A stretch of DNA of 64,000 bases from Steroidobacteraceae bacterium (GCA_019187495.1 JABAQN010000061.1:23447-87446); one strand, 5' to 3'. Shown: positions 17,427 through 26,738, counted from the first letter of the stretch. Translations and numbers: made by a program. Notes: generated by a model from the sequence alone, not told the origin.

Positions 17427-18146
17427 TCACTCGCCCCAGGGCAGCGTCGTCGCCACCGAGAAAACGACCCGGGCCTCGTTGTTGAAGACGTCGTCGGTGA
17501 CCTTGTCGGCGCCGCTGTTGTCCGTGCCGGTGAGCTTCAGCGCGAGGCTGAACTGCCCGACATCGACACCGATCGTCGCGCCGTAGTCGAGGTACTCGAA
17601 GCCGTCGAACGCGTCTCCCCAATTGTATCCGGCGTGCAGCGTCAGCGAGAAATTCTGCGGCAGTGCGAACGTGTAGTTGGCCTCGGTATAGAGCGCCGTA
17701 TCGTTCGAGCCGCCGTAGTCGATCGCGAGCCACTGCTTGAAGCCGAAGCCCTTCCAGTCGACTCCGGCCGAAAGCTCCGGGTACGAGGAAATCTTCGACT
17801 TGGTCGCCGTGTTGTCCGAACCCGGGTAGGTGTACCAGACAAGGCCGGCATTCCAGCCGAGATCATCATTGATCGAGGCCTCGTAACCGGCATACAGGTC
17901 GACCTCGAGCGTGCCGTCGATGTCGTCGCCGTAATCGATGTTGCTCGCCCAGGCGCCGACGGAAAATCCCGTCTCGCCGAACGCATAATCGAGACTCGCC
18001 TGCAACGCGGGGTTCTTTGCACTCAGCGAAACGCCGCGAAAGTCATAGTCGCTGACAGCGGTAACCGTCGAACTGAACTGCGCCTGTGCCGCGCCCGCAA
18101 CAGCCAGCAGCGCGAAGAACAGCGTTGTCCTTGTGAGCCGATTCAT
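17427..18146 (-). CDS. TorF-family putative porin
   Basis: A 239-aa outer-membrane protein with a Sec signal (ALLAVAGAAQAQ before FSSTVTAVSDYDFRG). The mature start with TAVSDYDFRGVSLSAKNPA is characteristic of the TorF/gcw_chp family of putative porins, and the rest alternates aromatic strands. ATG 18146 has GGGAGG four bases upstream; another in-frame ATG at 18158 overlaps that site and is less likely. Substrate unknown. The gene is single and converges with the aminotransferase across a long hairpin. Confidence 0.83.
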   Translation of the reverse strand: MNRLTRTTLFFALLAVAGAAQAQFSSTVTAVSDYDFRGVSLSAKNPALQASLDYAFGETGFSVGAWASNIDYGDDIDGTLEVDLYAGYEASINDDLGWNAGLVWYTYPGSDNTATKSKISSYPELSAGVDWKGFGFKQWLAIDYGGSNDTALYTEANYTFALPQNFSLTLHAGYNWGDAFDGFEYLDYGATIGVDVGQFSLALKLTGTDNSGADKVTDDVFNNEARVVFSVATTLPWGE

Positions 18147-18232
18147 GAAGCCTCCCATGATTGAATACGCCCCACCTGCAGTAGCAATCCCTGTGCCAGC
18201 CCCGGTGGGGCACGAAGCCCGCCTGGCGCGCG

Positions 18233-18238
18233 ATTATA
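18233..18238 (-). promoter_or_regulatory. Candidate -10 box of the TorF-like porin gene
   Basis: The minus strand reads TATAAT about 87 nt before the porin start codon. A good -35 box is not visible. The predicted leader contains a short GC-rich stem (CCCC-GGT-GGGG region near 18200). Confidence 0.35.
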
Positions 18239-18246
18239 CGCACCGA

Positions 18247-18603
18247 TCAGGTGCGGGGCATGAAAATCGCGTAGATCTTGGTGCAATCCTCGATCACGGA
18301 CCACGTACCCGAATAGCCCGCAGGCACCACGAATGCATCGCCCGCAGCGAAGGCAGTACGCACGCCGGCGTCACTCACGAGTTCGACGCGGCCCGCGGTG
18401 AGCACACATAGCTCGCACTCCGTGTAGCGGACGCGCCACACCCCGCGCGTGCTCGACCAATGGCCGACGAAGAACTGCTCGCCCGCATCCGCGAAGGCAT
18501 TCCATGCGTGCTGCACCGGCCGCCCGGCGATCAGGCGGTCTGCCGCCGGACTCGAGCGCTCGCCTTCGCCGGCGATGGTCACGGGAATGATTTCGGCGGC
18601 CAT
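18247..18603 (-). CDS. Small cupin-domain protein
   Basis: A 118-aa single-domain cupin of the EutQ/DUF861 type: WSSTRGVWRVRYTECELCVL, then a gap, then FAAGDAFVVPAGYSGTW. Proteins of this family often lack metal-binding histidines, and here the first cupin motif has no His pair, so catalysis is uncertain. ATG directly abuts the TAG stop of the methyltransferase gene, so it is co-translated with it. It may bind a small ligand or modify the methyltransferase product. Function not known. Confidence 0.75.
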   Translation of the reverse strand: MAAEIIPVTIAGEGERSSPAADRLIAGRPVQHAWNAFADAGEQFFVGHWSSTRGVWRVRYTECELCVLTAGRVELVSDAGVRTAFAAGDAFVVPAGYSGTWSVIEDCTKIYAIFMPRT

Positions 18604-19968
18604 CTAGAGATTGGTACGCCGCATGGCGTCCTCCTGCATGCGCAGCATGAACGCGCGCACTGCCGGCAGCGCATCGGCGGGTTGCATGAGGCGCTGCTCG
18701 ACCATCACCTGCGCGATATCCCCGAGCGTGCGCTTGCCGTCGACCAGCGACATCACGAACGCGTGAATCCGGGTTGCCCGCGCATGCGATTGGAGTTCGG
18801 CGAGCAGTGGAACCGGCTGGGCCGGATCGACGCACCACGCCGGCAGGCCGCGCGACGCCGGGCGCCGGGCATCGGCGAGCTTCCTTGCAGACCACGCGAC
18901 GATCGATTCGAGGCGCGCGTGGCGACTCGCCGGCGACTGCATGTAGGGCACGCCGGATTCGCGCACGCCAGGCGCCGCGAAGCCCGCTCCCTGCACGATC
19001 TCGAGTACCTCGTCGAGGCCGAACTGCTGCGCGCGCCGCGTATTCATGAAGCCGAACGCCACCGAGCCCACATTGAGCCATCTCCCCCCGTTCGCGACCA
19101 GCGCGTTGATGTGGGCCGCCAGATGCGGCAGGGGTTCTTCCACGATGTCGAGGAACCACGGCGTGACGACCACGTCGAATGCACCCGGCCGGAACGGTGC
19201 GCGCATCGCATCGGCGGCGACGATCCGCAGCCGATCGTCGGCCGGCGCAGGTGCGCACAGGCTCCGCAGGATGGCGTGATCCGCCGGCCCGCGCGGCGCC
19301 AGCGGAAATTCATACAACTCGAGTGTTCGTCCGGCATACATCTCCCGGGCGACCGACAGCAGCATGGGGTTCAGGTCCATCGCCACGGTGAGCGCCGGTG
19401 CGTGTCGCCGGTGCAGGTCGTAGGCGAGGCGCCCGGCACCCGCGCCAATCACCAGCACGCGCGCACCGGCCATCGGCCCGCCGGCCGCCGCATCCAGCAG
19501 GTCGAGCGTGGCGTGGTTCTCGACCTCGCCCCAGTTCCAGTCCCGGTGGATGTTGACGTAATACGTGGTGAGCGCCTGTGAAACGGGCAGTCGGGTACGC
19601 AGCGCCCGCAGCGCATCGCGGTCGGCGCCACCGGCATGGATATCGAGCGGCGCGAGCAATCCGGCCAGGCGTCGGCCGTGGTCTTCCAGCGCACCCGCGA
19701 CATGTTCCAGACGCTCGCGGGTTCGCGGCAGCAGGTCCGGCGCGGCCAGTGCAGCCCGTGTGGCCGACGCATCTTCCCGCAATTCACCGAGCAGCAGCGT
19801 GAGGCGTGCACGCCACTCGCCGGCGGCATCCTGCGGATCCTGGAAGAGCCAGGGGATCTCGCCAATGACCGGATAGCCCGAACTGCAGCGGGTGCAGATG
19901 TATCCTGCGCGATCCTGGCGCAGGGCGCCGCGCTCGCAGCGCGGGCAATTCAGCACATCGAACAGCAT
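18604..19968 (-). CDS. Zinc-ribbon/N2227-like SAM methyltransferase with C-terminal PqqD-like domain
   Basis: A 454-aa protein with three parts. Residues 1-45 form a Trm112-like zinc ribbon with two CxxC pairs (CPRC and CTRC) and the tail GYPVIGEIPWLF. The centre carries YYVNIHRDWNWGEVENH, the SAM motif VLVIGAGAGRLAYDL and FDVVVTPWFLDIVEE with RWLNVGSVAFGF, which resembles the N2227 family (carnosine N-methyltransferase). The last 60 residues (FVMSLVDGKRTLGDIAQ) resemble a PqqD-like winged helix. ATG 19968 gives the zinc ribbon directly. Co-translated with the cupin and divergent from a GntR regulator and a PLP decarboxylase. Substrate unknown; an amine or small peptide is a guess from context. 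Confidence 0.78.
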   Translation of the reverse strand: MLFDVLNCPRCERGALRQDRAGYICTRCSSGYPVIGEIPWLFQDPQDAAGEWRARLTLLLGELREDASATRAALAAPDLLPRTRERLEHVAGALEDHGRRLAGLLAPLDIHAGGADRDALRALRTRLPVSQALTTYYVNIHRDWNWGEVENHATLDLLDAAAGGPMAGARVLVIGAGAGRLAYDLHRRHAPALTVAMDLNPMLLSVAREMYAGRTLELYEFPLAPRGPADHAILRSLCAPAPADDRLRIVAADAMRAPFRPGAFDVVVTPWFLDIVEEPLPHLAAHINALVANGGRWLNVGSVAFGFMNTRRAQQFGLDEVLEIVQGAGFAAPGVRESGVPYMQSPASRHARLESIVAWSARKLADARRPASRGLPAWCVDPAQPVPLLAELQSHARATRIHAFVMSLVDGKRTLGDIAQVMVEQRLMQPADALPAVRAFMLRMQEDAMRRTNL

Positions 19969-20000
19969 ACAACTTGGCTCCAGGCTGATATTATCCGCCG

Positions 20001-20789
20001 ATGGCAAGAAAACGCGGACGACCGAAGGCCAACGGCCTCGCCCTGCACCACCGGCTCTATATGATGCTGCAACAGCAGCTGGCCGATGGCACGATTCCGC
20101 CGGGTGCGGCCCTGCCGAGCGAGCCGGATCTCGCACACAAGACCCGCCTGTCGCGCACCACCGTGCGCCGCGCCCTGGCGCGCCTCGCCTCGGAAGGCCT
20201 GATCGAGCGCCGGCACGGCAGCGGCACCTACGCGACCATGCAGGGCGCGCGCCGCGCGAAAGCGGCCGCCGCGTTCGACTGCGCCGCGCTGATCGGCGAT
20301 CTGCGCCAGATGGCGCGGACCACCACCGCGCGCCTGCTGCAGTACGCGGTGATCGCCACGCCGCCGCGGATCCTCGCCGCGAGCCCGGAACTCGGCCCGC
20401 GCGTGCTCTACATCCAGCGCACGCGTGTCTATCGCGGCAAGCCCTTCGTCGTGATCAGCCATTACATCCCGGAACGCCAGGCGAAGCACTTCACCAAGTC
20501 GCAGCTGCGAAGGGAACCCACGATCTTCGTGTTCGAGAAGGCGGGCATGGTGCCGACGATCGGCAACCAGCAGGTCACCGCGATCGCGGCAGACCATGTG
20601 TTCTCGCGCGAACTCGCGGTCAACATCGGCGCGCCGCTGCTCGCGATCCGCCGCACCGTGCGCGACGCGCGCGGCATGCTGCTCGAGTACCACGAGGCAT
20701 TCTACGACCCGGAAGTCTATTCGCTGCAGATGGAAGTGCATCGCGAGCGCGTCGGCAAGAGCGGCATGCGCTGGCGCCCGGTCGGCTGA
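20001..20789 (+). CDS. GntR-family regulator with UTRA ligand domain
   Basis: A 262-aa HutC-subfamily regulator. A winged helix appears at residues 15-75 (LPSEPDLAHKTRLSRTTVRR, then GLIERRHGSGTYA), followed by a chorismate-lyase-like UTRA domain (VLYIQRTRVYRGKPFVVISH, then LEYHEAFYDPEVYSLQ). The basic N-terminus ARKRGRPKANG may add DNA contact. The start codons of this gene and the methyltransferase gene are only 32 bp apart, so it probably controls both directions. A PLP decarboxylase gene follows after 69 nt. The effector could be an amine or amino acid; inferred. Confidence 0.88.
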   Translation: MARKRGRPKANGLALHHRLYMMLQQQLADGTIPPGAALPSEPDLAHKTRLSRTTVRRALARLASEGLIERRHGSGTYATMQGARRAKAAAAFDCAALIGDLRQMARTTTARLLQYAVIATPPRILAASPELGPRVLYIQRTRVYRGKPFVVISHYIPERQAKHFTKSQLRREPTIFVFEKAGMVPTIGNQQVTAIAADHVFSRELAVNIGAPLLAIRRTVRDARGMLLEYHEAFYDPEVYSLQMEVHRERVGKSGMRWRPVG

Positions 20790-20858
20790 GCGCGCTCCCC
20801 GCGCCGACGGCGGCGGCGCCCGCGGAAGCCTTCGTCGACGCCGTCGATGGGAAATCCG

Positions 20859-22259
20859 ATGACCGAGAATGCCCGTCGCCCGGGCCAGGCGACCTGTACC
20901 GCACTCCTCGCGGATGCTGCGTGCCGTGCGACGCGATATCTCGATGATCTGCCGCAACGCGCTGTCGCACCTCAACCATCCGCCATCGCGCGCCTCGCTG
21001 AGCTCGACCAGCCGATGCCGACCAGGCCTGCCGATCCCGCGCAGGTGCTCGCGCAACTCGACGACATCGTCGGTCCCGCGACCATGGCCATGGCGGGACC
21101 GCGCTTCTTCGGGTTCGTGATCGGCGGCTCGCTGCCGGTGACCGTCGCATCGAACTGGCTCGCGACGGCGTGGGACCAGAACGCCGGGCTCGCCGCCGCG
21201 ACACCGGGTGTGTCGCGCCTCGAGGAAATCGCCCTGCGCTGGCTGAAGGAAATCTTCGGCCTGCCCGCCACGACGCAGGGCGCTTTCGTCACCGGCGCCA
21301 CCATGGCGAATTTCACGGCGCTCGCGGCCGCACGCCACGGCGTACTTGCACAGGCTGGCTGGTCGGTCGAGGCCGACGGACTTTTTGGCGCACCACCCAT
21401 CACCGTGATCGTCGGCGAAGAAGTCCACCCGACACTCCTCAAGTCACTCGGGCTGCTCGGTCTCGGGCGCCGGCGGATAACGCGCGTCCCGGTCGACACG
21501 CACGGCCGCATGCGTGCCGATCGACTGCCGCGCATCGCGGGCCCGACGATCCTTTGCGCGCAGGCGGGCAACGTCAACACGGGCGCATTCGATCCGCTGC
21601 GGGAACTCTGTGCCGCTGCGCAGGAAGCCGGCGCATGGTGCCACGTCGACGGTGCCTTCGGACTCTGGGCGCGCGCCTCGAAGCCGCTCGCGGCGCTCGC
21701 GGAGGGCATCGAGCTCGCGGACTCCTGGGCGACCGATGCGCACAAATGGCTCAATGTGCCCTATGACAGCGGCCTCGCGTTCGTGCGCGAGCCGGGCATC
21801 CTGCCGGCGTCGATGGCGATCAGTGCGGAATACCTGCCGCAGGGCGACGGTGCACGCAACCCGTCCGATTTCACGCCGGAACTGTCGCGGCGCGCGCGGG
21901 GCGTCGATGTCTGGGCGGCGCTCGCCTCGCTCGGGCGCGAGGGGCTCGCCGAAATGTTCGAGCGCAACTGCCGCGGGGCGAAGCGCTTCGCCGCGGGGCT
22001 CGCGGCGGCCGGTTACGAGATCCTGAACGACGTCGTCCTGAACCAGGTGCTCGTGTCGTTCGGAGACGCGGCGCTCACGGAACGCATCGTGCAGGCAATA
22101 CAGGTTGACGGCACCTGCTGGTGCGGCCGCACGGTCTGGCAGGGCCACACCGCGATGCGCATCAGCGTATGTTCGTGGGCCACCACCGACGAGGACGTCG
22201 AGGCGAGCCTCACCGCGATCCTGCGTGTCGCCGCGACGGCGCGGGGACGCCGGGCGTGA
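20859..22259 (+). CDS. Pyridoxal-dependent amino acid decarboxylase (group II, aromatic/histidine type)
   Basis: Group II PLP decarboxylase, about 466 aa. The catalytic lysine is in WATDAHKWLNVPYDSG and the PLP-ring aspartate in WCHVDGAFGLWA; the GAFVTGATMANFTALAAAR segment binds phosphate. The substrate-loop region is SMAISAEYLPQGDGARNP. Two in-frame starts are close (20847 and 20859); the second has a GGGA a few bases upstream. It follows the GntR regulator and lies opposite a methyltransferase/cupin pair, suggesting synthesis of a modified amine. The amino-acid substrate cannot be read from sequence. The last 50 nt overlap the convergent MFS gene. Confidence 0.85.
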   Translation: MTENARRPGQATCTALLADAACRATRYLDDLPQRAVAPQPSAIARLAELDQPMPTRPADPAQVLAQLDDIVGPATMAMAGPRFFGFVIGGSLPVTVASNWLATAWDQNAGLAAATPGVSRLEEIALRWLKEIFGLPATTQGAFVTGATMANFTALAAARHGVLAQAGWSVEADGLFGAPPITVIVGEEVHPTLLKSLGLLGLGRRRITRVPVDTHGRMRADRLPRIAGPTILCAQAGNVNTGAFDPLRELCAAAQEAGAWCHVDGAFGLWARASKPLAALAEGIELADSWATDAHKWLNVPYDSGLAFVREPGILPASMAISAEYLPQGDGARNPSDFTPELSRRARGVDVWAALASLGREGLAEMFERNCRGAKRFAAGLAAAGYEILNDVVLNQVLVSFGDAALTERIVQAIQVDGTCWCGRTVWQGHTAMRISVCSWATTDEDVEASLTAILRVAATARGRRA

Positions 22260-23577
22260 GACGTTCACGGCCGTGCCATTCCGCGTGCAGCCGGCGCGAC
22301 GCGGCGGCGAACAGCACGCCGCTCACGAAATAGAACCCGGTCGCGACCAGGATCGAGTAGCGCAGCGCATCTGCGCCAAAGCGCGGCGCGAGGGCGTCCG
22401 AGAGCGCGCCGACGAACAGCGTGCCACCGCCGATCCCGATCAGGTTGATCAGGAACAGGAATATCGCCGATGCGGTGGCGCGCATCCGCGGTGCGACGAG
22501 ATGCTGGATCGCCGAGTACACGGGGCCCGTCCAGCTCGCGTTCAATGTCATCGGCACGCTGAACAGCACGAAGGCCGCCACGGTCGATGGCACGAGCACG
22601 GCTGCGGCGAGGAACGGCACCATCGCCACCAGCATCACGCCCGGGACGATTGCGTAGGCGGCCCTGCGTCGCGCGCCGAAGCGATCGCCCGCCCAGCCGC
22701 CGAGCCAGATGCCCGCGATACCGAACACGAGTGTGCCGAGGCCGACGAACCACGCGGTTTCGGCGAGCGTCAGGCCGTGGCTGCGCATGAAAAAGGATGG
22801 CATCCAGAAAAGGAGCCCGTAACCGACGATCGAGGCGCTCGAGGCGCCGAACGCGAGCAGGAAGAACGAGGGCGTGCGGGCGAGCGCGCGGCACACGTCC
22901 ACGATCGAATCGCGCGCCGGCGGCGCCGTCGGTAGTGCTGGCGCCGCGCCCTGCGCGTCGAGCGCGCCGCGCGCAGGCTCACGCACGGTGAGCCGCAAGA
23001 TCGGCGCGAGCACGAGCCCGCCGAGACCGACCGAAAGGAATGCGACGCGCCAGTCGACGGCGCTCGCGACGAGCCCGCCAAAGAGCATGCCGAGCCCGCT
23101 GCCGATCGGCACGCCGAACGAGAACACGGCGAGCGCACGCGCGCGCTGTGCCGGCGGGAAATAGTCGCTGATCAGCGAGAAGGCCGGCGCCACGCCCCCC
23201 GCTTCGCCGACACCGACGCCGACGCGCGCCAGCAGCAGCTGCGTGAATGTCAGCGCCTGCCCGCACAGCGCCGTGAAGCCGCTCCACACCGCGAGCGCGG
23301 CGGTCATGATCCAGGTACGGCTCGTGCGGTCGGCGAGCCGCGCGATCGGTATGCCGAGGCACGTGTAGAAGAGCGCGAAGGCCGCGCCGCTCATCAATCC
23401 GAGCTGGGTATCGGTCAGCGAAAGGTCCCGCTTGATCGGCTCGGCGAGGATGCCGACGATCACCCGATCGACGAAATTGAAGGTATAGACGACGACCAGG
23501 ATGAAAAGCACCCACGCACGGTAGAGCGGGCCCGTCGCCGGGCTGGTCGGTGGATTCGGGTGCGCGATCGGCGCCAT
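22210..23577 (-). CDS. MFS transporter (spinster-like)
   Basis: A 455-aa twelve-helix major facilitator. Seen: first helix VLFILVVVYTFNFVDRVIVG with the family motif FVDR, GLMSGAAFALFYTCLGIPIARLADR (motif A), and GVGEAGGVAPAFSLISDYFP, a pattern typical of spinster-type carriers. ATG 23577 gives the expected N-terminus; upstream frame to 23823 overlaps the divergent acetyltransferase gene and is rejected. Its 3' end overlaps the decarboxylase gene by 50 nt in opposite orientation. Substrate unknown; export of the decarboxylase-methyltransferase product is a possibility. Confidence 0.86.
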   Translation of the reverse strand: MAPIAHPNPPTSPATGPLYRAWVLFILVVVYTFNFVDRVIVGILAEPIKRDLSLTDTQLGLMSGAAFALFYTCLGIPIARLADRTSRTWIMTAALAVWSGFTALCGQALTFTQLLLARVGVGVGEAGGVAPAFSLISDYFPPAQRARALAVFSFGVPIGSGLGMLFGGLVASAVDWRVAFLSVGLGGLVLAPILRLTVREPARGALDAQGAAPALPTAPPARDSIVDVCRALARTPSFFLLAFGASSASIVGYGLLFWMPSFFMRSHGLTLAETAWFVGLGTLVFGIAGIWLGGWAGDRFGARRRAAYAIVPGVMLVAMVPFLAAAVLVPSTVAAFVLFSVPMTLNASWTGPVYSAIQHLVAPRMRATASAIFLFLINLIGIGGGTLFVGALSDALAPRFGADALRYSILVATGFYFVSGVLFAAASRRLHAEWHGRERLTPGVPAPSRRHAGSR

Positions 23578-23641
23578 GGCCGCGCATCGTACCGGAGCAC
23601 CCTCCCCCGCCGCGCTAGAATCGCGGCGTGAGGGCCCTTCC

Positions 23642-24163
23642 ATGACGAGAACCATCACGATCCGGCGCGCGACGATCGCCGATGCCTTCAGGCTGGGCGA
23701 GATCGGTGGCACGACCTTTACCGAGACGTTCGGCCACCTGTATCCGCCCGAAGACCTGGCGGCGTTCCTGCGCAGCGCGCACTCGCCCGAGGTATGGCAT
23801 CGACGGCTGCAGGAATCGCACATCGCGGTGTGGCTGGTCGAAGTCGACGACGGCGTGTGCGCGGGCTATGCCTCCGCCGGCCCTTGCAAGCTCCCCGTTC
23901 CGGATCTCGAGTCGAACGCCGGAGAGCTGTTCCAGCTCTACGTGCGCGGCCCGTTCCACGGGCGCAGGCTCGGCTCGCGGCTGCTCACGGCGGCGCTGGC
24001 GTGGCTCGAGTCGCGCGGCTTCGATCCGCTGTACATCGGGGTGTGGAGTCGCAACGAGAGCGCGCAGCGGCTGTACGCGCGCTTCGGCTTCACGCGCTAC
24101 GCGGAGTACGAGTTTCCGGTCGGCACGCAGCGCGACCACGAATACATCCTGCGTCGCGCATGA
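23642..24163 (+). CDS. GNAT-family N-acetyltransferase
   Basis: A 173-aa single GNAT domain starting TITIRRATIADAFRLGEI. The acetyl-CoA pyrophosphate loop is GRRLGSRLL, preceded by FQLYVRGPFHG, and the end has NESAQRLYARFGFTRYAEYEF, the RimI-like alpha4/beta7 segment. ATG 23642 chosen because the preceding in-frame residues are not family-like. The stop overlaps the start of the next aminotransferase gene (ATGA), so the two are coupled. Substrate not known. Confidence 0.85.
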   Translation: MTRTITIRRATIADAFRLGEIGGTTFTETFGHLYPPEDLAAFLRSAHSPEVWHRRLQESHIAVWLVEVDDGVCAGYASAGPCKLPVPDLESNAGELFQLYVRGPFHGRRLGSRLLTAALAWLESRGFDPLYIGVWSRNESAQRLYARFGFTRYAEYEFPVGTQRDHEYILRRA

Positions 24164-25317
24164 GGGGCGCGAATGTCACCCCGTTCTACGCGGGCGACAT
24201 CGGCGCGCGCGGCGCAGCGCGCCAGCGCGCCGGGCTGCCCTTCGTGCCGATGCACTATGGCCAGCCCTCGGCCGGTGCGCCCCAGGCTGCGATCGCGGCG
24301 GCGCATCGTGCGCTCGATTCCGATCCGCTCGGTTACACGGAACTCGACGAACTGCGCGAGCGGATCGCCGCGTACTATGCGAGCGCACACGGCATCACGA
24401 TCGAACCCGGGCGCATCCTGCTGACCGCCGGGGCGAGCGCCGCGCTGGTCGCCGCCTACGCCGCGATGTTTCGCCCGGGAGATCGCGTCGCGATGCTGCG
24501 GCCGGGCTATCCCGCCTATCGCAACACGCTCACCGCGCTGCGCCTCGAGCCCGTCGAGATCCACTGCGGGCCCGAACAGGCCTTTCATCCGACCCCGGCG
24601 CAGATCGCCGCGTTGTCGCCCGCGCCGGCCGGCTTCCTGATCGCGAGCCCGGCCAATCCGACCGGCGCGATGCTCGATGCGGGACAACTCGGCGCGCTCC
24701 TCGAGGCCTGCCGCGCGCGCAGCATCCGGGTGATCTCCGACGAGATCTACCACGGCATCAGTTTCGGCAAGCGCGCCGTGAGCGCACTCGAGATCGATCC
24801 GCGCGCGGTCGTGATCAACAGCTTCTCGAAGCTTTACCGGATGCCGGGATGGCGGCTCGGCTGGATGGTCGTGCCCGCCGACTGGGCGGCACAGATCCAC
24901 GCCTACCTGATCAACATGTTCCTCACGCCCTCGACGGTCGCGCAGCACGCGGCGCTCGCGGCGATGGACGAGCACGAGGATCTCGAGCGATGGGTGCAGG
25001 TCTACGCGCGCAATCGCACCCGGCTGCTCCACGGGCTCGCCGCGCTCGGCGTCACCGGCATCGTGCCGCCCGACGGCGCGTTCTATCTTTATGCCGACAT
25101 CGGGCACCTGACGCGGGACAGCATGCAGTTCTGCCTGCGCGCGGTCGACGAGATCGGCGTCGGCCTCGCGCCGGGCATCGACTTCGATCCTCTCGAGGGG
25201 CGGCGGTTCGTCAGGTTTTCGTTCGCGGTCACGCCGGATGAAATCGAACGCGCCCTGGCGCTGCTCGCCGGCTGGCTTCCCGGTTACCGTGATCAGGATC
25301 CGGCGAGGTCGGCGTAA
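24160..25317 (+). CDS. Class I/II pyridoxal aminotransferase
   Basis: PLP aminotransferase of 385 aa in fold type I. Present: YTELDELRERIAAYY, the TAGASAALVAAYAAMF phosphate segment, SPANPTGAM (Asn), VISDEIYHGISFG (Asp and Tyr) and the catalytic lysine in INSFSKLYRMPGWRLGW, plus the C-terminal arginine in FVRFSFAV. Begins ATG 24160 overlapping the acetyltransferase stop. The aminotransferase/GNAT pair could make or modify an amino acid, but the substrate is not readable. The last 25 nt overlap the convergent AcvB-like gene. Confidence 0.87.
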   Translation: MRGANVTPFYAGDIGARGAARQRAGLPFVPMHYGQPSAGAPQAAIAAAHRALDSDPLGYTELDELRERIAAYYASAHGITIEPGRILLTAGASAALVAAYAAMFRPGDRVAMLRPGYPAYRNTLTALRLEPVEIHCGPEQAFHPTPAQIAALSPAPAGFLIASPANPTGAMLDAGQLGALLEACRARSIRVISDEIYHGISFGKRAVSALEIDPRAVVINSFSKLYRMPGWRLGWMVVPADWAAQIHAYLINMFLTPSTVAQHAALAAMDEHEDLERWVQVYARNRTRLLHGLAALGVTGIVPPDGAFYLYADIGHLTRDSMQFCLRAVDEIGVGLAPGIDFDPLEGRRFVRFSFAVTPDEIERALALLAGWLPGYRDQDPARSA

Positions 25318-26738
25318 TCGATGATCCGCTGCGCGAGCGCGGCGTAATCGCCGTCGAAGTGATGCCCGCCCGCGAGTTCCTCGACGTGGACTGCCGGGCC
25401 GTGCAACGAAGGGCACGCCGTATGCTTCTCATCGGCGCCGTACAGGCACAGCACGCGCGCGCCGCGCAGTGCGGCGATCTCCGGAACGGTCGGATAGCCG
25501 TCACCACTGTTGCCGGGAATCCAGTCGGACAGGTGGAACTCGAACGTGGCGTTGTCGCTCAGCCCGAGCAGGCTGATCGATCGCACCCGGTCCTGTACCT
25601 CCGCGGGCAGACGTCGATACAGGAACGGCAGCACGTCCGCGCCGAAGGAATAGCCGATCAGGAGCACATCGTGCCGCGCCCACTTCGCGCCGTAGACCTG
25701 CACGATGTGCAGGAGGTCGCGCGCCGCCTCGTCCGGCGTGCGTGCGTGCCAGAAATATTTCAACGAGTTCAGCGCGACGACCGGGATGCCACGCGCCGCG
25801 AGTGCCGCCGACACGTCCTGGTCGAGCCCGGCCCAGCCGCCATCGCCCGTCAGCAGGACCGCGAGCGTATCGCGTGCGCCGCGCGGAGCCGCCGCGCCCA
25901 CGCGCGCCGCCGGCACCTCGTGCAGCGGCAATGCGAGTGCGTTCGGAGTCGGTGCAACGGCCTTCGGCGGCGACTCGAGATCCTGTCGCACCTGCAGGAA
26001 CTGCGGCAGCCAATGGCGCTCGACGCCAAAGCCGTGGCCCACCCCGGGCAGCGAGACGAGTGTCGCGTGCCCGGTCGCCGCCGCGAAGCGGCGCGTCGCC
26101 GCAGGCTCGCACACCTGGTCGATCTCCCCCTGCAGCAGGAACCAGGGAGTCGTGTTGCCCGCCGCCGGCCGGTAGACGAGCCCCTTCGGCTTCGCCGCCG
26201 TACCCTGCATGTCGAACTCGAGCCCGCTGCCGCGGCACGGCCTCTGCACGAAATCGAGATCGGGGCAGAAGCCGAAGGTGAATACGCCCGCCCAGGTGCC
26301 GCGCGGCGACTGCACCATCACGGCATAGGCGAGCGTCGCACCCGAGGAATAACCGGCAAGGATCGGCACGTGGTATTCGTCGAGCGCGAGCCGCCTCTGC
26401 ACCGCATGCGCGAGTTCCTCGAAGTCCGCGGCGTAATAGCGGCAGTCCACCGTCGGCGCATTGATCGCCGTGCGGTAGCGCCGCACGTCGATGCCGACGA
26501 CCACATCACCCGCGTCGACGAGATGCTTCGCCATGCCGACCACGCCGAGATGCCAGCCACCGTCGCCGGAGATGAACAGCACGACGCCCTTCGGCTTCGC
26601 GGCCGGCCGATAGACCGTGACATCGCCGAAGCGGCCCATGGCGAAATGTTCGACCGCCGGCGGATCGGCGTGCGCCACCCCCGCCAACGCCACCAGCGCC
26701 AGCACCAGCACCGGCAAGCATGCGCCCGATGTTTTCAT
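25293..26738 (-). CDS. acvB: AcvB/VirJ-like lysyl-phosphatidylglycerol hydrolase
   Basis: A 481-aa periplasmic protein with a Sec signal (VLALVALAGVAHA). It has two alpha/beta-hydrolase-like halves: the first with LFISGDGGWHLGV and ILAGYSSGATLAYAVM, the second with LLTGDGGWAGLDQDV and LLIGYSFGADVLPFLYRRL, which is the VirJ/AcvB signature. In Agrobacterium, AcvB is known to cleave lysyl-phosphatidylglycerol made by LpiA. Its ATG overlaps the stop of the mprF/lpiA gene (ATGA), the same pairing. Here it should remove lysine from the lipid in the periplasm and balance the synthase. Confidence 0.88.
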   Translation of the reverse strand: MKTSGACLPVLVLALVALAGVAHADPPAVEHFAMGRFGDVTVYRPAAKPKGVVLFISGDGGWHLGVVGMAKHLVDAGDVVVGIDVRRYRTAINAPTVDCRYYAADFEELAHAVQRRLALDEYHVPILAGYSSGATLAYAVMVQSPRGTWAGVFTFGFCPDLDFVQRPCRGSGLEFDMQGTAAKPKGLVYRPAAGNTTPWFLLQGEIDQVCEPAATRRFAAATGHATLVSLPGVGHGFGVERHWLPQFLQVRQDLESPPKAVAPTPNALALPLHEVPAARVGAAAPRGARDTLAVLLTGDGGWAGLDQDVSAALAARGIPVVALNSLKYFWHARTPDEAARDLLHIVQVYGAKWARHDVLLIGYSFGADVLPFLYRRLPAEVQDRVRSISLLGLSDNATFEFHLSDWIPGNSGDGYPTVPEIAALRGARVLCLYGADEKHTACPSLHGPAVHVEELAGGHHFDGDYAALAQRIIDYADLAGS

